In this document: piece after piece, positions 16,264 to 26,198 of the stretch | Position numbering within the stretch: position 1 is the stretch's first letter | Layout: every line of letters starts with the position of its first letter | Assembly (NCBI RefSeq): GCF_000585335.1 | Contig: NZ_KK073872.1 | Location: 378,001 to 442,000, forward strand | Length of the DNA stretch: 64,000 bases | Source of the DNA: Cloacibacillus evryensis DSM 19522 | Lineage (GTDB): Bacteria; Synergistota; Synergistia; Synergistales; Synergistaceae | Reading direction: 5' to 3' | Translations under genes and position numbers: made by a program | The notes under the pieces: generated by a model | Database searches by the model: none | The model's input: the letters and a program-made list of their open reading frames with translations, nothing else | What the model was told of the DNA's origin: nothing

Positions 16264-16975
16264 TTGTCCGCCGCTCCTCCCTCAGCGGGAAGAGGAAGGC
16301 CGCCGTGCCGGAGATGGCGACCGTAAGGATTATCGTGCGCACTCCCGCCGAGAGCTCCACCGCGGAGAGGCGCGAGAGGGCGAAGCTTGCCGCCATCGAG
16401 ACGGCGATGAGCAGGGCGATGACCGTATTCTTGCGCGCCGGCGGCACTATGACGGCGATAAACATGCCGAAGAGGCCGACGCTCAGGGCGGTGACGATAT
16501 TCTGCGGCAGGATGTTGCCGACGACGACGCCGAGAAACGTGCCGAGCGCCCAGCCGGGAGCCGCGGCGGCGACCATGCCGTAGGTGTAAAAGGGATTGAG
16601 GCGCTTCGGCTGCGCGACGGACAGGCCGAATATTTCATCAGTGATGTCCACGGCGAGCAGCATGCGGTGGCGAAGCGGCGTTTCGGGCGATATTTTCTGG
16701 CTCATCGCGCATGACATCAGCAGATAGCGCGCGTTCGCGACGATGATCATGATGACGACTTCAAGGTATCCCGCGCCCGCCGCGATGAGGGAATAGCCCG
16801 CGAACTGCCCGGCGGAGGCGTTCTGCGTCACGGCGCTGAGCAGCGCCTGAAAGGGGCTGAGCCCGGCGTTCTTCGCGCCGATGCCGAGAGTGAATGAGAC
16901 GGCGATATATCCCAGCAAAATAGGTATCGCGTCGCGCATCCCCTTGGAAAAATAGTAAATGTCTCTCTTGGCCAT
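16253..16975 (-). CDS. azlC: AzlC-family branched-chain amino acid exporter subunit
   Basis: The 240-residue membrane protein has the AzlC signatures GMRDAIPILLGYIAVSFTLG, TQNASAGQFAGYSLI and ANARYLLMSCAMSQK, and about six helices. With AzlD it exports branched-chain amino acids. The ATG at 16975 matches family starts; the much longer open frame reads through the divergent promoter and is not coding. It is divergent from a LysR gene (17099), 123 bp away, which probably controls it. Confidence 0.92.
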   Translation of the reverse strand: MAKRDIYYFSKGMRDAIPILLGYIAVSFTLGIGAKNAGLSPFQALLSAVTQNASAGQFAGYSLIAAGAGYLEVVIMIIVANARYLLMSCAMSQKISPETPLRHRMLLAVDITDEIFGLSVAQPKRLNPFYTYGMVAAAAPGWALGTFLGVVVGNILPQNIVTALSVGLFGMFIAVIVPPARKNTVIALLIAVSMAASFALSRLSAVELSAGVRTIILTVAISGTAAFLFPLREERRTNAA

Positions 16976-17030
16976 CTCTGTGATTTTCCCCCGTAACCTG
17001 TTGTTTTCACCGATATTTTTACAACTTTTA

Positions 17031-17059
17031 TTGCAAGCAGTCCAACGAATATTTATAAT
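17031..17059 (+). promoter_or_regulatory. Promoter of the azlCD-linked LysR gene
   Basis: TTGCAA and TATAAT are spaced 17 bp apart. Just downstream lies the palindrome TATTAGT-AAG-ACTAATA (17065-17081) and overlapping it an AT-rich dyad at about 17048-17068. These are good LysR-binding candidates in the azlC-lysR divergent region. Confidence 0.65.
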
Positions 17060-17098
17060 AAATATATTAGTAAGACTAATAATAAAAAGGGGCGCGCG

Positions 17099-17968
17099 AT
17101 GAACAGATATGAGGTCTTTGTAAAGGTGGCGGAGTGCGGCAGCTTTACCCGCGCCGCGAATGAGCTGGGATATACCCAGTCGGCGGTGAGCCAGATGGTC
17201 CACACCCTTGAGGAGGAGCTCAGCACGGTGCTGCTGCGCCGCGAGAAGGGCGGCGTCGTCCTCTCGGCAGACGGCGAACAGTATATGCCCTATATTCGTT
17301 CGATCTGCGCCGCTCACCGTGAGCTGCGCGTGAAATGCGAGGAAATGCGCGGCCTCGTCGGCGGCAACATCAGGATCGGGACCTTCACGAGCGTCAGCCG
17401 CAGCTGGCTGCCGAAGCTGATGAACGAGTTCAAATCCATCTATCCCTTCGTGCACTTCGATCTGCGGCAGGGCGACTACCGCGGTATCGAAGAATGGATA
17501 TCGGAAGGCACCGTAGACTTTGGCTTCACCTGTTATGACGAGGTCAAGGGACTTGTCGTGACGCCGCTGCGCAAGGATGAAATGCTCGCGGCGCTGCCTC
17601 CGGGACACCCTCTCTCCGGCAGGGAATATGTTACGCTGGGCGAACTCTCGAAGGAGCCGCTGATACTTCTTGACGAGGGTGAGTTCAGCGTCGCGCTGGA
17701 CGCCTTCCGCCGGGAAAATCTCGAACCCGACATCCACTACAGAGTCACGGACGACTACACCGTCATCTCAATGGTCGAGCAGGGGCTCGGCGTCTCCGTC
17801 CTCTACGAACTGGTCCTGAAAAATGAAGAGCGCAGCCTCGCGGCGCTGCACATCGAGCCGCCCGTGGAGCGCACGACGGCGCTCGCCTACAGGAACAAGC
17901 GGACTCTCTCCGTCGCCGCGCGACGCTTCATAGATTTTGTCCTGGACCATTTCAGAGTGGGGAAATAG
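17099..17968 (+). CDS. LysR-family regulator divergent from azlCD
   Basis: The 289-residue protein has the LysR helix-turn-helix (VAECGSFTRAANELGYTQSA, then VSQMVHTLE) and an effector domain from about residue 90. The divergent arrangement with azlCD and the palindrome in between suggest that it activates the exporter in response to an amino acid. RBS AAAAGGGG is 11 bases from the ATG. Confidence 0.9.
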   Translation: MNRYEVFVKVAECGSFTRAANELGYTQSAVSQMVHTLEEELSTVLLRREKGGVVLSADGEQYMPYIRSICAAHRELRVKCEEMRGLVGGNIRIGTFTSVSRSWLPKLMNEFKSIYPFVHFDLRQGDYRGIEEWISEGTVDFGFTCYDEVKGLVVTPLRKDEMLAALPPGHPLSGREYVTLGELSKEPLILLDEGEFSVALDAFRRENLEPDIHYRVTDDYTVISMVEQGLGVSVLYELVLKNEERSLAALHIEPPVERTTALAYRNKRTLSVAARRFIDFVLDHFRVGK

Positions 17969-17992
17969 CGGCCGGACGGCATCATCAATGTA

Positions 17993-19804
17993 CTAGGCTG
18001 AGCCTTCGTGCGGAACGAAGATGATGATCGTTGTACCGGTTCCGGGCCTGCTCTCGACCGTCAGGCGGCCTCGGCAGAGGTATTCGAGACGGTTTCTCGT
18101 ATTCTCAATCCCGACGTGCCGGCTGCCGTCGCGGGCCAGTGTTTGAAGGTTAAATCCGGAGCCGTCGTCGGAGACGGACAGCAGGGAACCGTTCGCCAGC
18201 CTCTTCGTGGCGACGGTTATCGTGATGGTCCCGCGCCCGTCGCCCCTGCCATGCCGCACCGCGTTTTCAACGAGCGGCTGCAAGGTAAGAATGGGGAGCA
18301 TGAAATCCGTCGTTTCCAGGTCAAAGATCAGCTCCACCCGCCGCCCGAAGCGGAGCTTCTCGATGTAAAAATAATTTTCCAGATGCCGCAGCTCGTCGTC
18401 AAAAGGGATGGGCTTCTTATCCGAAAGAGAGGCCATGCTTCCGCGCAGATATTTCGCGAAATGCGAGACGGCCTCGGCGGCGGCCTTAGGGTCCTTCGCG
18501 CAGAGGGCTTTGATCGTCGAAAGCGAATTATAGAGGAAGTGGGGCTCTATTTGGCTCAACATGATGGTGACCTTGCTCTCCGCCAGCTCCTTCTCCATGC
18601 GTTCGGCCCTCGCGTCGGCGTCGGCGCGGCGTTTATATTCCCAGATAAGGATAACGCTCTGGATGATGATAAAAAAGGAAAAACTTACGCAGACCCATAT
18701 CGGCGGAGTCTCTATGATCCGCAAATAACCGAGATTGTCCGCTATCGCGCCGAAGAGGGTGGGAACAAAAGAAATGAGCACCGGCAGGATCGCCTTATCG
18801 CCGGATTTCCGATACTCGATGACGAGAGAGACGATGGCGAAGAGAAAGAAGGCGGTGTTTACCGCGGCGCTGAAAAGCATGGGCCGATAGATGTCCGTCG
18901 TTCCGGTCCATGAAAGCGCCGCTAGAGCCAGGAATATAAAAAGTCCCGCCGCCGCGGAGCACTCGGCGGCGCGCCTGCGCCAGCCGCTCATATAGGTGGC
19001 GGCGTAAGAGGCGAAAAAGAAGGCCGTCAGATAGAGGCAGGTCACCTCAAAGGCCAGTATCACCCGCGGAAATGGAACGAGCAGCGTCGAAATGTCGTAA
19101 TTTATCGAGATCCAGCCGCCAGCCGCGAAGGTGAAGCCGGCATTATAAAAGAAGCGCAGGAATACATTTCGGGAGGCGAAGAAAAAAAGCAGCGGCGAGG
19201 CCAGCAGCTCCACCGCGCCAAGCAGCGGAACGAATATCCCGATGAAGAAAAGCAGCCCGATCCGCCTGTAAAGGACATCCAGCAGCAGTTCGCCCGAATC
19301 CCCTGCATAAATATTTTCCAGCAGTAGCTTCACGGGCGAGTCATAATCCTTCGCATGGACCCGCCGCAGCTCGATCGTCACCTCGTCGCGCGGCGAGATG
19401 CCGGGCGACAGAAAACCGTGCCACACGTCGCCGGGGCTGTTGATATAACGGTTTGGCCTTCCCGAATATCCGAACGAATAGAGTTCGCGCCCGTTCACCG
19501 ACAGCCGCAGCCGCAAATTCACCATCCTCAGTATGACGAACCTGTTTATAGCGATCTCCTCGCGGAAATGTCCCTTTATATAAACGGGACGCCCCTCCTC
19601 CGCGCCGCGGAATTCGGAGAGGCCGGAGAGCGGGCGCCATGCGCTTCCCTCGGTGCGGTACTCTCCGTCGATTGATATATGTGAAAGGGCGCCTTTGACA
19701 GCGAGCCGGCCCCCGCCGGAGAATAATCCGCCGATGATGAAAATGGCGGCGATGACGGCGGCCGCCAGGAGGGAAAATCGTATCTTGCCGAGAATATTCT
19801 TCAT
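17993..19804 (-). CDS. LytS-type membrane sensor histidine kinase
   Basis: The protein (603 residues) has an N-terminal signal anchor, an extracellular beta-rich domain of the 7TMR-DISM type (about 40-190), seven or so transmembrane helices (about 190-385), a short coiled coil and a His_kinase domain with QIEPHFLYNSL, then a HATPase with ENAVRHG and DDGSGF. No response regulator lies beside it; its end is next to the LysR gene. It is a paralogue of the kinase at 23438-25237, sharing the LSPGISPRDEV/FSPGISPRDHI segment. The two probably sense related surface signals and may share the regulator at 25234. Confidence 0.9.
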   Translation of the reverse strand: MKNILGKIRFSLLAAAVIAAIFIIGGLFSGGGRLAVKGALSHISIDGEYRTEGSAWRPLSGLSEFRGAEEGRPVYIKGHFREEIAINRFVILRMVNLRLRLSVNGRELYSFGYSGRPNRYINSPGDVWHGFLSPGISPRDEVTIELRRVHAKDYDSPVKLLLENIYAGDSGELLLDVLYRRIGLLFFIGIFVPLLGAVELLASPLLFFFASRNVFLRFFYNAGFTFAAGGWISINYDISTLLVPFPRVILAFEVTCLYLTAFFFASYAATYMSGWRRRAAECSAAAGLFIFLALAALSWTGTTDIYRPMLFSAAVNTAFFLFAIVSLVIEYRKSGDKAILPVLISFVPTLFGAIADNLGYLRIIETPPIWVCVSFSFFIIIQSVILIWEYKRRADADARAERMEKELAESKVTIMLSQIEPHFLYNSLSTIKALCAKDPKAAAEAVSHFAKYLRGSMASLSDKKPIPFDDELRHLENYFYIEKLRFGRRVELIFDLETTDFMLPILTLQPLVENAVRHGRGDGRGTITITVATKRLANGSLLSVSDDGSGFNLQTLARDGSRHVGIENTRNRLEYLCRGRLTVESRPGTGTTIIIFVPHEGSA

Positions 19805-20094
19805 GCCGCGCCGCTCCAGTCTCTTCGTAAGTATCCTCCGCCTGATTTTAGCATAAAGATCACAGCTCCTCCTGCCCAAGTACCGGCAGGTCATAGTTTT
19901 CGGCACAGTTGCCCTTTTGTTGGCGTTCGTTTTTTATAATTGGCCTATATAAAGGGATTACTCAGCAAACGGCACAATGAAAATCAAATACAGGATCATG
20001 GAACGGCACCATTTCTAAGCACCTGCATTGACTCTGCCAGATCTTAAATACGGCGCTTTTTCAGCACAGCTTAATTATACGAGGAGGATATGTT

Positions 20095-20622
20095 ATGAAA
20101 AAAAAGATATTTCAGTACGCGGGGGTCCTGTTTTGCGCGGCGTATCTAATATTTGGCATGACGCCTGCATGCTCTGAGGCTGTCAGTCTTATCGGAGAAG
20201 AGCGGGCCAAACAAATAGCATTTCAACACGCGGGAGCCAGCGAGTCTGGCGCAAGGATATTGAAACTAGGGCTTGATAACGACCACGAGCACACGGAGTA
20301 TGAAATTGATTTTGTATTCGGAGACTTCAAATACGAATATGGCATCGACGCCGTAAGCGGCGCCGTAAGAAAATTTGGGAAAAAAGCAGGCTACGGAACG
20401 GCGGCCCATGCACAATATATTGGCCCGCAGGCAGCTGAAAAAATAGCTTTTGACCACGCAAAGGTAAAACGCGGCGACGTGCTTTATCTCAGGACCAAGC
20501 TCGACCATGACGATGGAATGGTTAAATACGAGGTCAAATTCTTCTGCAACGGGCTGAAATATGAATACGACATTGAGGCAAAAACGGGACAGATCCTGGA
20601 GTTTGAACAAGATAACGATTAA
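20095..20622 (+). CDS. Exported PepSY-domain protein
   Basis: The 175-residue protein has a signal peptide (KKK, hydrophobic stretch, cleavage near ACSEA) and two PepSY-like modules of about 65 residues, each with the pattern AKQIAFQHAG...YEIDFVFGDFKYEYGIDAVSG and AEKIAFDHAK...YEVKFFCNGLKYEYDIEAKTG. PepSY domains are known as inhibitors or chaperones of secreted enzymes. It is 47 bp upstream of the GLUG surface protein gene and has a strong GAGGAGG. It may help to keep or present that protein; this is inferred from order alone. Confidence 0.85.
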   Translation: MKKKIFQYAGVLFCAAYLIFGMTPACSEAVSLIGEERAKQIAFQHAGASESGARILKLGLDNDHEHTEYEIDFVFGDFKYEYGIDAVSGAVRKFGKKAGYGTAAHAQYIGPQAAEKIAFDHAKVKRGDVLYLRTKLDHDDGMVKYEVKFFCNGLKYEYDIEAKTGQILEFEQDND

Positions 20623-20669
20623 CAAAATCTGGTTTAAGGCCAGGAATTTAACATTAGGAGGTATATTTG

Positions 20670-23225
20670 ATGAACGAACCAGCTACAACTAATAAAAAGC
20701 ACGTTAGAAGCATAGGCGCGATTGCACTGATATTGGCCATAACGGTCATAAGCGGCCTTTTTGCCCACTACATGCCGACAAAATCCAATGCAGAGGATGT
20801 TCGGATTCCACAAGCATTTATCATCAACACAAGCGCAGATCTTGCGCTGTTCCGCGACAACGTCAACAACGGCACCTCAAGCGATATATATGCGTACCTT
20901 TCCACGGACATCGTACTTTCAGGAGACTGGACTCCTATCGGCACCGAGGGACATCCTTTTAGCGGAACTTTCATCGGCGGCTGCCACATGATATCCGGCC
21001 TGACGATAACGGCTTCCAAGAACCAGTACGCGGGGCTCTTTGGATACGTTAAAGGCGGAGCTGTGGAAAACCTCACGGTCGACGCTTCTATCTCCATAAT
21101 GGGCTCGACGCACGCGCTGTATTCAGGCGTTATAGCCGGGCGCGGAGAATCCGCGGCCTTTCTCAACTGTACGGCGACAGGCGCTGTCGGATTGGTAGTC
21201 TCCACCAACAACAATGTTTACGGCGGCGGGATCGTGGGTTATCTCTCCGGGATAAACTCAAAGATCCTGAACTGCTCATCGGCGCTTGGAAGCGTGGCGG
21301 CGGAGGTCGGGGCGTCGACAAATTACCAGGCATACTGCGGAGGAATCGTTGGCTATAACGGAGGCGGCACTATCACCAACTGTGCTGCCACCGGCGGAAT
21401 TGAAGCGGAATCTCCGATAGATACGACCTATGCCGGCGGAATCGTTGGATACAACATGGGCGGAAAAATCACAAACTGTCTTGCAAATGCCATTGCGGGA
21501 GGAGCTGATTCCACGACAGGCACGACCTATATGGGCGGTATCGTCGGATACAACGACGGCAGCAGTGCCATTACGAACTGTTCTGCAAGCGGCACAGCCG
21601 GTGTTGAGGCGTCATCTGCTCCCTCCATCATTGGCGGGATTGCGGGATACAACCATAATAGTGCTACTATCACAAACAGTGCCTCAGCAATAGCCCTTAC
21701 AACGGAACAGCACGGCACCTATATAGTGGGCGGCATTGTCGGCATAAATTCAGGCGACATCACAAATAGCGGCTGGCTCAGCACAACGGCGAGCTTCGAT
21801 GTCGGCGAGGGCGAGCACGGAAAATTTGCCGTCGTCTCATATGACGCGGCTCTTTCAAACGACGTCGTCACCACCTGCCTGCCGAACCTTCTCGCGTCAA
21901 CGGATCTCGTTCCGAAGCAGCTCGTAGTCACTGTGGGCAGCACCGACCAATATATGCTGAAGACATACCCGGGGAAACTGGGCACACAAGCGTCGTTCGA
22001 TAGTTATGTCACTAACAGCGCTTTTGGCATCATGGACACCGCTTTAGCTGAAGTTGCCGTCAATGCCGCAAGCTATGACCATGCGGACGTGACTGGAAAG
22101 GCCGTAGGCGGCACGCACGCGACAAACGCAATGAAACTCTGCGCTACAGATTTTTCCAACATCGGCAATCCGATTAACACGCCGCTTGACCTGACAGGCG
22201 ATGATAATATCCCCAAACTCTCCATTGGAGTCGTCGAGATAAAGGTCCCCGTGACCGCCATCTCTGTTGATAAAAAGATAGCGAGCACGGCCATAGGCAA
22301 TCTTGTTTACATAGTCGCCACCGTTACACCCGCTGATGCCACTCTCCAAAGAATTACATGGAGTTCCAGCAATCCCGCAGTGGCTACGGTCTCGCCAACA
22401 ACAAGCCTTTCCGGCGCGAGCGTCGGAGTAAAAGGCATTGCTGAGGGCAGAACAGTGATAACTGCAACCTCTGATAACGGTGGTTTCACCGCCTCGTGCG
22501 ATGTCACAGTGACAAAAGAGGGGCCAATCGTAGTAGACGACCCATTCTCGCCGATTAAGCCGGTGCTTCCGGCGGATAAGCCCTCCGGCGTTGAGGCGAC
22601 ACTTGTCAAAATAGCTGTTGCGGCAGATAAAGCTGCTATTCTATCTGGCACGCGCCTGCTTCCCGCTGACCTCACAGTAAACGGCAAAGGACAGCTAATT
22701 GTGACCGATGCCATAGCCTCGGCTGCGGTAAACAGTGCAATCGAAGGCAAAAACTTAACTGTGGTGAAAATCAACAATTTGCCAATAGCCGCTGCAAGCC
22801 TTGACATTCTTGGAGACACATCGACATACGCCTATGAAGTCTCTGGTGATAAATTGCTGGCGGACTCGCTTTCAGAGCTTAAGCTGGTCAAGATTCTCCC
22901 TGGCGGCAAAGGAGAGCTTTTCAGCGTGGCCACCAAGTCGGCCGACTTCAAAGACAAGTATGTGACGCTGTTGAAATCAGGCACAAGCACGATACACACA
23001 GATGCGATAGTGCCAACGGATACCTACACTCTTGTAGCCTTTGTCAAAGACGGACAAAGTTTTGACCTTGACGAAGCCGCAAACGGTGTAGTGATTGACC
23101 CGATGGCGGTGCTTCAGGCAAAGACACAAGGCGGAGGAGGAAGCAGCAGCGGCGGCTGCAGCACAGGCCTTGCTGGATTGATGCTCTTGGCTGTGATACC
23201 ACTGGTATTGAAAAAGAAAAAATAA
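20670..23225 (+). CDS. GLUG-repeat surface protein with Ig-like domain and Synergist-CTERM tail
   Basis: The 851-residue protein has a signal anchor (about 16-38), GLUG-type repeats (GGIVGYNGGGTITNCAATGG and variants, about 110-365), an Ig-like Big_2 domain (about 527-615, with VTAISVDKKIA and AEGRTVITATSDNGG), a beta-rich region and a C-terminal tail: GGGGSSSGGCSTGLAGLML, a helix and KKKK. That tail is a Synergist-CTERM-type sorting signal. The ATG at 20670 follows AGGAGGT. It is likely a cell-surface adhesin. Codon use is clearly less GC-rich than in flanking genes. Confidence 0.88.
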   Translation: MNEPATTNKKHVRSIGAIALILAITVISGLFAHYMPTKSNAEDVRIPQAFIINTSADLALFRDNVNNGTSSDIYAYLSTDIVLSGDWTPIGTEGHPFSGTFIGGCHMISGLTITASKNQYAGLFGYVKGGAVENLTVDASISIMGSTHALYSGVIAGRGESAAFLNCTATGAVGLVVSTNNNVYGGGIVGYLSGINSKILNCSSALGSVAAEVGASTNYQAYCGGIVGYNGGGTITNCAATGGIEAESPIDTTYAGGIVGYNMGGKITNCLANAIAGGADSTTGTTYMGGIVGYNDGSSAITNCSASGTAGVEASSAPSIIGGIAGYNHNSATITNSASAIALTTEQHGTYIVGGIVGINSGDITNSGWLSTTASFDVGEGEHGKFAVVSYDAALSNDVVTTCLPNLLASTDLVPKQLVVTVGSTDQYMLKTYPGKLGTQASFDSYVTNSAFGIMDTALAEVAVNAASYDHADVTGKAVGGTHATNAMKLCATDFSNIGNPINTPLDLTGDDNIPKLSIGVVEIKVPVTAISVDKKIASTAIGNLVYIVATVTPADATLQRITWSSSNPAVATVSPTTSLSGASVGVKGIAEGRTVITATSDNGGFTASCDVTVTKEGPIVVDDPFSPIKPVLPADKPSGVEATLVKIAVAADKAAILSGTRLLPADLTVNGKGQLIVTDAIASAAVNSAIEGKNLTVVKINNLPIAAASLDILGDTSTYAYEVSGDKLLADSLSELKLVKILPGGKGELFSVATKSADFKDKYVTLLKSGTSTIHTDAIVPTDTYTLVAFVKDGQSFDLDEAANGVVIDPMAVLQAKTQGGGGSSSGGCSTGLAGLMLLAVIPLVLKKKK

Positions 23226-23437
23226 CGACGCACAAATAGCCTTTGATATTTGAGGGTGCACAAATTAACTGTATGAGTCGACGGCCTTTCAATATTTGAG
23301 AGGTCGTCCTCTCGTGCGGTGTGCATGATATGTCCATTTGTAGGTAACCTGCTTATGTCAGCAAGGTAATAATTTGCATCGCAGGAAGGGGAAATACTAC
23401 AGGCAGAGGTGGCGCATGGTTTAAGGAGGTTCTGGTG

Positions 23438-25237
23438 ATGGAAAGGCATTTACTTCTTTTGCGGAAAGCGGCTCTTTGCCTGGCGGTCGTTATGACCCTC
23501 CTTCTAGCTTGGCGGCTCATCTCGGATAAAAATTCCCGCGTCTCCGTCGAGAGTCTCTTTGTTCCGGTCAGTTTGATGGGTGAGTACAGTGTCGACGGCA
23601 GCCCGTGGCTGCAGCTGTGCAGCGATGCCGACTTTGGCATAAAGGCTGGAACTACCTTCTTTTTCCGAGGGAATTTTTCATGTGAAGTCGAAAAAAATAT
23701 GCTGATCATGCTTCGCATCACGGATCTTTACGTTGAAATATCGCAGAACGGTCACCGGATATATTCTTTTGGGGAAAAGCGTCACCCGCTCTTCAAAAGC
23801 CCCGGAAACCTTTGGCACGCTTTTTTCTCGCCGGGGATAAGCCCTCGCGATCATATCGACATTGAGCTGCGCCCGGTTTACGGCGACGACTATCTGCCTG
23901 CTGTCAGTAGGTTTCTCAACAGCATCCACTATGGAAGTACAGATGGACTATGGCGCACGGAGATGCATGAATACGGCCTCTCTTTCCTGATTGGCGTTGT
24001 AACACTCGTGATGGGGCTGCTTGAGCTAGCCGCCGCAGCCGGGCTTGTGCTGCTCAAGCAGCCGCTTGCTTCGCGCTGTCTCTACGGCGGTGGTTTTTCC
24101 GTGAGCTGCGGCCTGTGGTTTGCGATACAGTATGGCTTCATTTCGTTAATCGTGCCATATCCAGCGTTGATTGGAAGCATCGACGTTCTCAGCTTTTATT
24201 TTATCGGCCTCTTTTTCATCCTATACATTGGAACTTTTCTTACTGGAGCGAGAAAGAGTGTTGCGGCATGTTCCTCCTCCTTCATTCTGACTCTCATCAT
24301 TGGTATACTGGTGCTGGCACTTTCCGGAGTGCGCGATGCCTATGACGAACCAGATCTTCTGGTTGTCACCGTCGTCTGCGGAATGTTGGCCGCGCTCGCG
24401 GCCATGTGGCGCGAGTATCTTTTTACGTGCAATCGGGGACTGCGGACTGTTTTTTATACCACGTTGCCGGTAGGCATAGGCATTATGGCGGACATGTTCC
24501 TCTTTCTGAGGGATGGCAGTGAAAACACCATATGGCTCAACGCCGGTGTTTTTGTCTACGCAGTGGTGCAGTGGAGTTTTACAATCTGGCAGTTCAAGGT
24601 GAACACCGACGCATCTGTGCGTGAGGAGCACATGCGCGGCGAGCTGGCGCAGAGCCGCATTGCGATTATGCTATCGCAGATACAGCCACACTTTCTCTTT
24701 AACGCGCTCGCCACAATAAAATCTCTCTGCGTGAAGAACCCAAAGGCGGCGCGCGATGCAATAGACGCTTTCGCGAAGTATCTGCGCGGCAATATGGGTT
24801 CTCTAAACAAAAACAGATTAATACCTCTTGAATCGGAGCTGCTCCACCTCGAACATTACCTTTACATAGAAAAATTACGTTTTGGTGATAGAGTCAATGT
24901 AGAATATAATTTGAAGTGCAGGAGTTTTATGCTGCCAGCCCTCACAATCCAGCCGATGGTGGAGAATGCGGTTAAGCACGGCATCAGCCTAAAGCCAGGC
25001 GGCGGCACAATTTCTGTATCGACCTTCGAGGAACGCGCTGGCTTTGTCGTGGAGGTGGCTGATGACGGAATCGGCTTTGCGCCGGAGATGTTCAAGGAGG
25101 GCGGGCGCAGTCACATCGGAATAGAGAACACGAAAAGCCGCCTTAAGTTTATGTGTGGCGGTTCGCTTGCAATAACCAGTGCGCCCGGTGCAGGAACGAA
25201 GGCTGTAATATACATACCTAAAGAGGTGAAGGGATGA
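23438..25237 (+). CDS. LytS-type membrane sensor histidine kinase (paralogue)
   Basis: The 599-residue kinase has an N-terminal anchor, an extracellular DISM-like domain (about 40-180), a seven-helix membrane core, and a C-terminal histidine kinase: QIQPHFLFNALATIKSL with the phospho-His, ENAVKHG and DDGIGFAP. RBS AAGGAGG. Its stop overlaps the response regulator start (ATGA), so the two form a two-component system. It lies 212 bp after the GLUG protein gene, and shares domain plan and motifs with the kinase at 17993-19804. Confidence 0.92.
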   Translation: MERHLLLLRKAALCLAVVMTLLLAWRLISDKNSRVSVESLFVPVSLMGEYSVDGSPWLQLCSDADFGIKAGTTFFFRGNFSCEVEKNMLIMLRITDLYVEISQNGHRIYSFGEKRHPLFKSPGNLWHAFFSPGISPRDHIDIELRPVYGDDYLPAVSRFLNSIHYGSTDGLWRTEMHEYGLSFLIGVVTLVMGLLELAAAAGLVLLKQPLASRCLYGGGFSVSCGLWFAIQYGFISLIVPYPALIGSIDVLSFYFIGLFFILYIGTFLTGARKSVAACSSSFILTLIIGILVLALSGVRDAYDEPDLLVVTVVCGMLAALAAMWREYLFTCNRGLRTVFYTTLPVGIGIMADMFLFLRDGSENTIWLNAGVFVYAVVQWSFTIWQFKVNTDASVREEHMRGELAQSRIAIMLSQIQPHFLFNALATIKSLCVKNPKAARDAIDAFAKYLRGNMGSLNKNRLIPLESELLHLEHYLYIEKLRFGDRVNVEYNLKCRSFMLPALTIQPMVENAVKHGISLKPGGGTISVSTFEERAGFVVEVADDGIGFAPEMFKEGGRSHIGIENTKSRLKFMCGGSLAITSAPGAGTKAVIYIPKEVKG

Positions 25238-26040
25238 AGGTAATCGTAGTTGACGATGAAGAACTTTTGCTTGAAGATCTTCTGCTGCAGCTTCAAGAAG
25301 TACCGTCCGTCATTTCAACGGTCGGTTTTACCGACCCTGAAAAGGCATTGGAATATATTTTGCATAATGAGGTGCATGTTGCCTTTCTGGATATAAATAT
25401 GTGCGGTATGGACGGACTGACTCTTGCCGCACATATCCAGCGTGAAAAACCCGCGGTCTCGATAATCTTTCTCACCGGGTACGGCGAATACGCGGTGGAT
25501 GCCTTCAAACTGCGGGCTTCCGGATATATCATGAAGCCCGCAAATAGCGAGGATATAATCACCGAGCTTTCAAATCTGCGCCCGGTGGGGCCGCGGCATG
25601 ATCTTGGCCGCCTCCGCGTGCAGACCTTTGGCTGTTTTGAGGTCTTCGCGAACGGAGCGCCGCTGCGCTTCAGCCGTTCGCGCTCCAAAGAGCTATTTGC
25701 CTACCTTGTGGATCGCCGGGGCGCCTCCGTATCTATCGCCGAGCTTGCCTCGGCACTCTGGGAAGAGCGGGATTTTGACAAGTCTCTGCGAAACCAGATA
25801 CATACCTTCATGTCCGATATCGTAGCCGCGTTGAAGGCCGTCGGGGCCGCCGAGGTCGTGATAAAGCACAGAAACAGCTTCGCCGTTAATGTGGATGGCC
25901 TTGAATGCGACTACTACCGGTATCTTGAGGGCGATCCCCAGGCCGTTAAATCGTTCACCGGCGAGTATATGGCGAACTATAGCTGGGCGGAATATACGAC
26001 GGCGCAGTTGGTGCGGAACCGGGAAGAGGGAGAGAACTAA
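25234..26040 (+). CDS. Response regulator with REC and winged-helix output domain
   Basis: The 268-residue protein has a REC domain (1-115) with D8/D9, phospho-acceptor D53 (FLDINMCGMDG) and K101, followed by a winged helix of the SARP/OmpR-like activator type (about 128-225; RLRVQTFGCFEVFANGAPLR, and RSRSKELFAYLVDRRGASVS). It lacks the LytTR output usual for LytS partners. It overlaps the kinase by four bases and probably controls the GLUG/PepSY operon upstream. Confidence 0.92.
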   Translation: MKVIVVDDEELLLEDLLLQLQEVPSVISTVGFTDPEKALEYILHNEVHVAFLDINMCGMDGLTLAAHIQREKPAVSIIFLTGYGEYAVDAFKLRASGYIMKPANSEDIITELSNLRPVGPRHDLGRLRVQTFGCFEVFANGAPLRFSRSRSKELFAYLVDRRGASVSIAELASALWEERDFDKSLRNQIHTFMSDIVAALKAVGAAEVVIKHRNSFAVNVDGLECDYYRYLEGDPQAVKSFTGEYMANYSWAEYTTAQLVRNREEGEN

Positions 26041-26063
26041 AACTTTGCGGCGGCGAATGGATA

Positions 26064-26109
26064 CCCGCCCTTAAGGCGAGCGGCATCGCCTGAGGGGCGG
26101 GGTTTTTTT
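26064..26109 (+). terminator. Intrinsic terminator after the response regulator
   Basis: CCCGCCC pairs with GGGCGGG around a further GGCGA/TCGCC stem, and seven T residues follow. It closes the two-component operon. Confidence 0.9.
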
Positions 26110-26198
26110 GTCCGTGTGCGGCTGATTTAAGATTGGACAAATCTCAGGCGGATAAATAACCGCTTTTGTTTTTTTCGCGGCGGCCGTTATAATAACCT

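Noticed and set aside
16253-17737. 494-codon minus-strand frame that extends azlC far upstream
   Set aside because: The extra 254 codons are antisense to the LysR gene and cross its promoter; AzlC family starts fit 16975.
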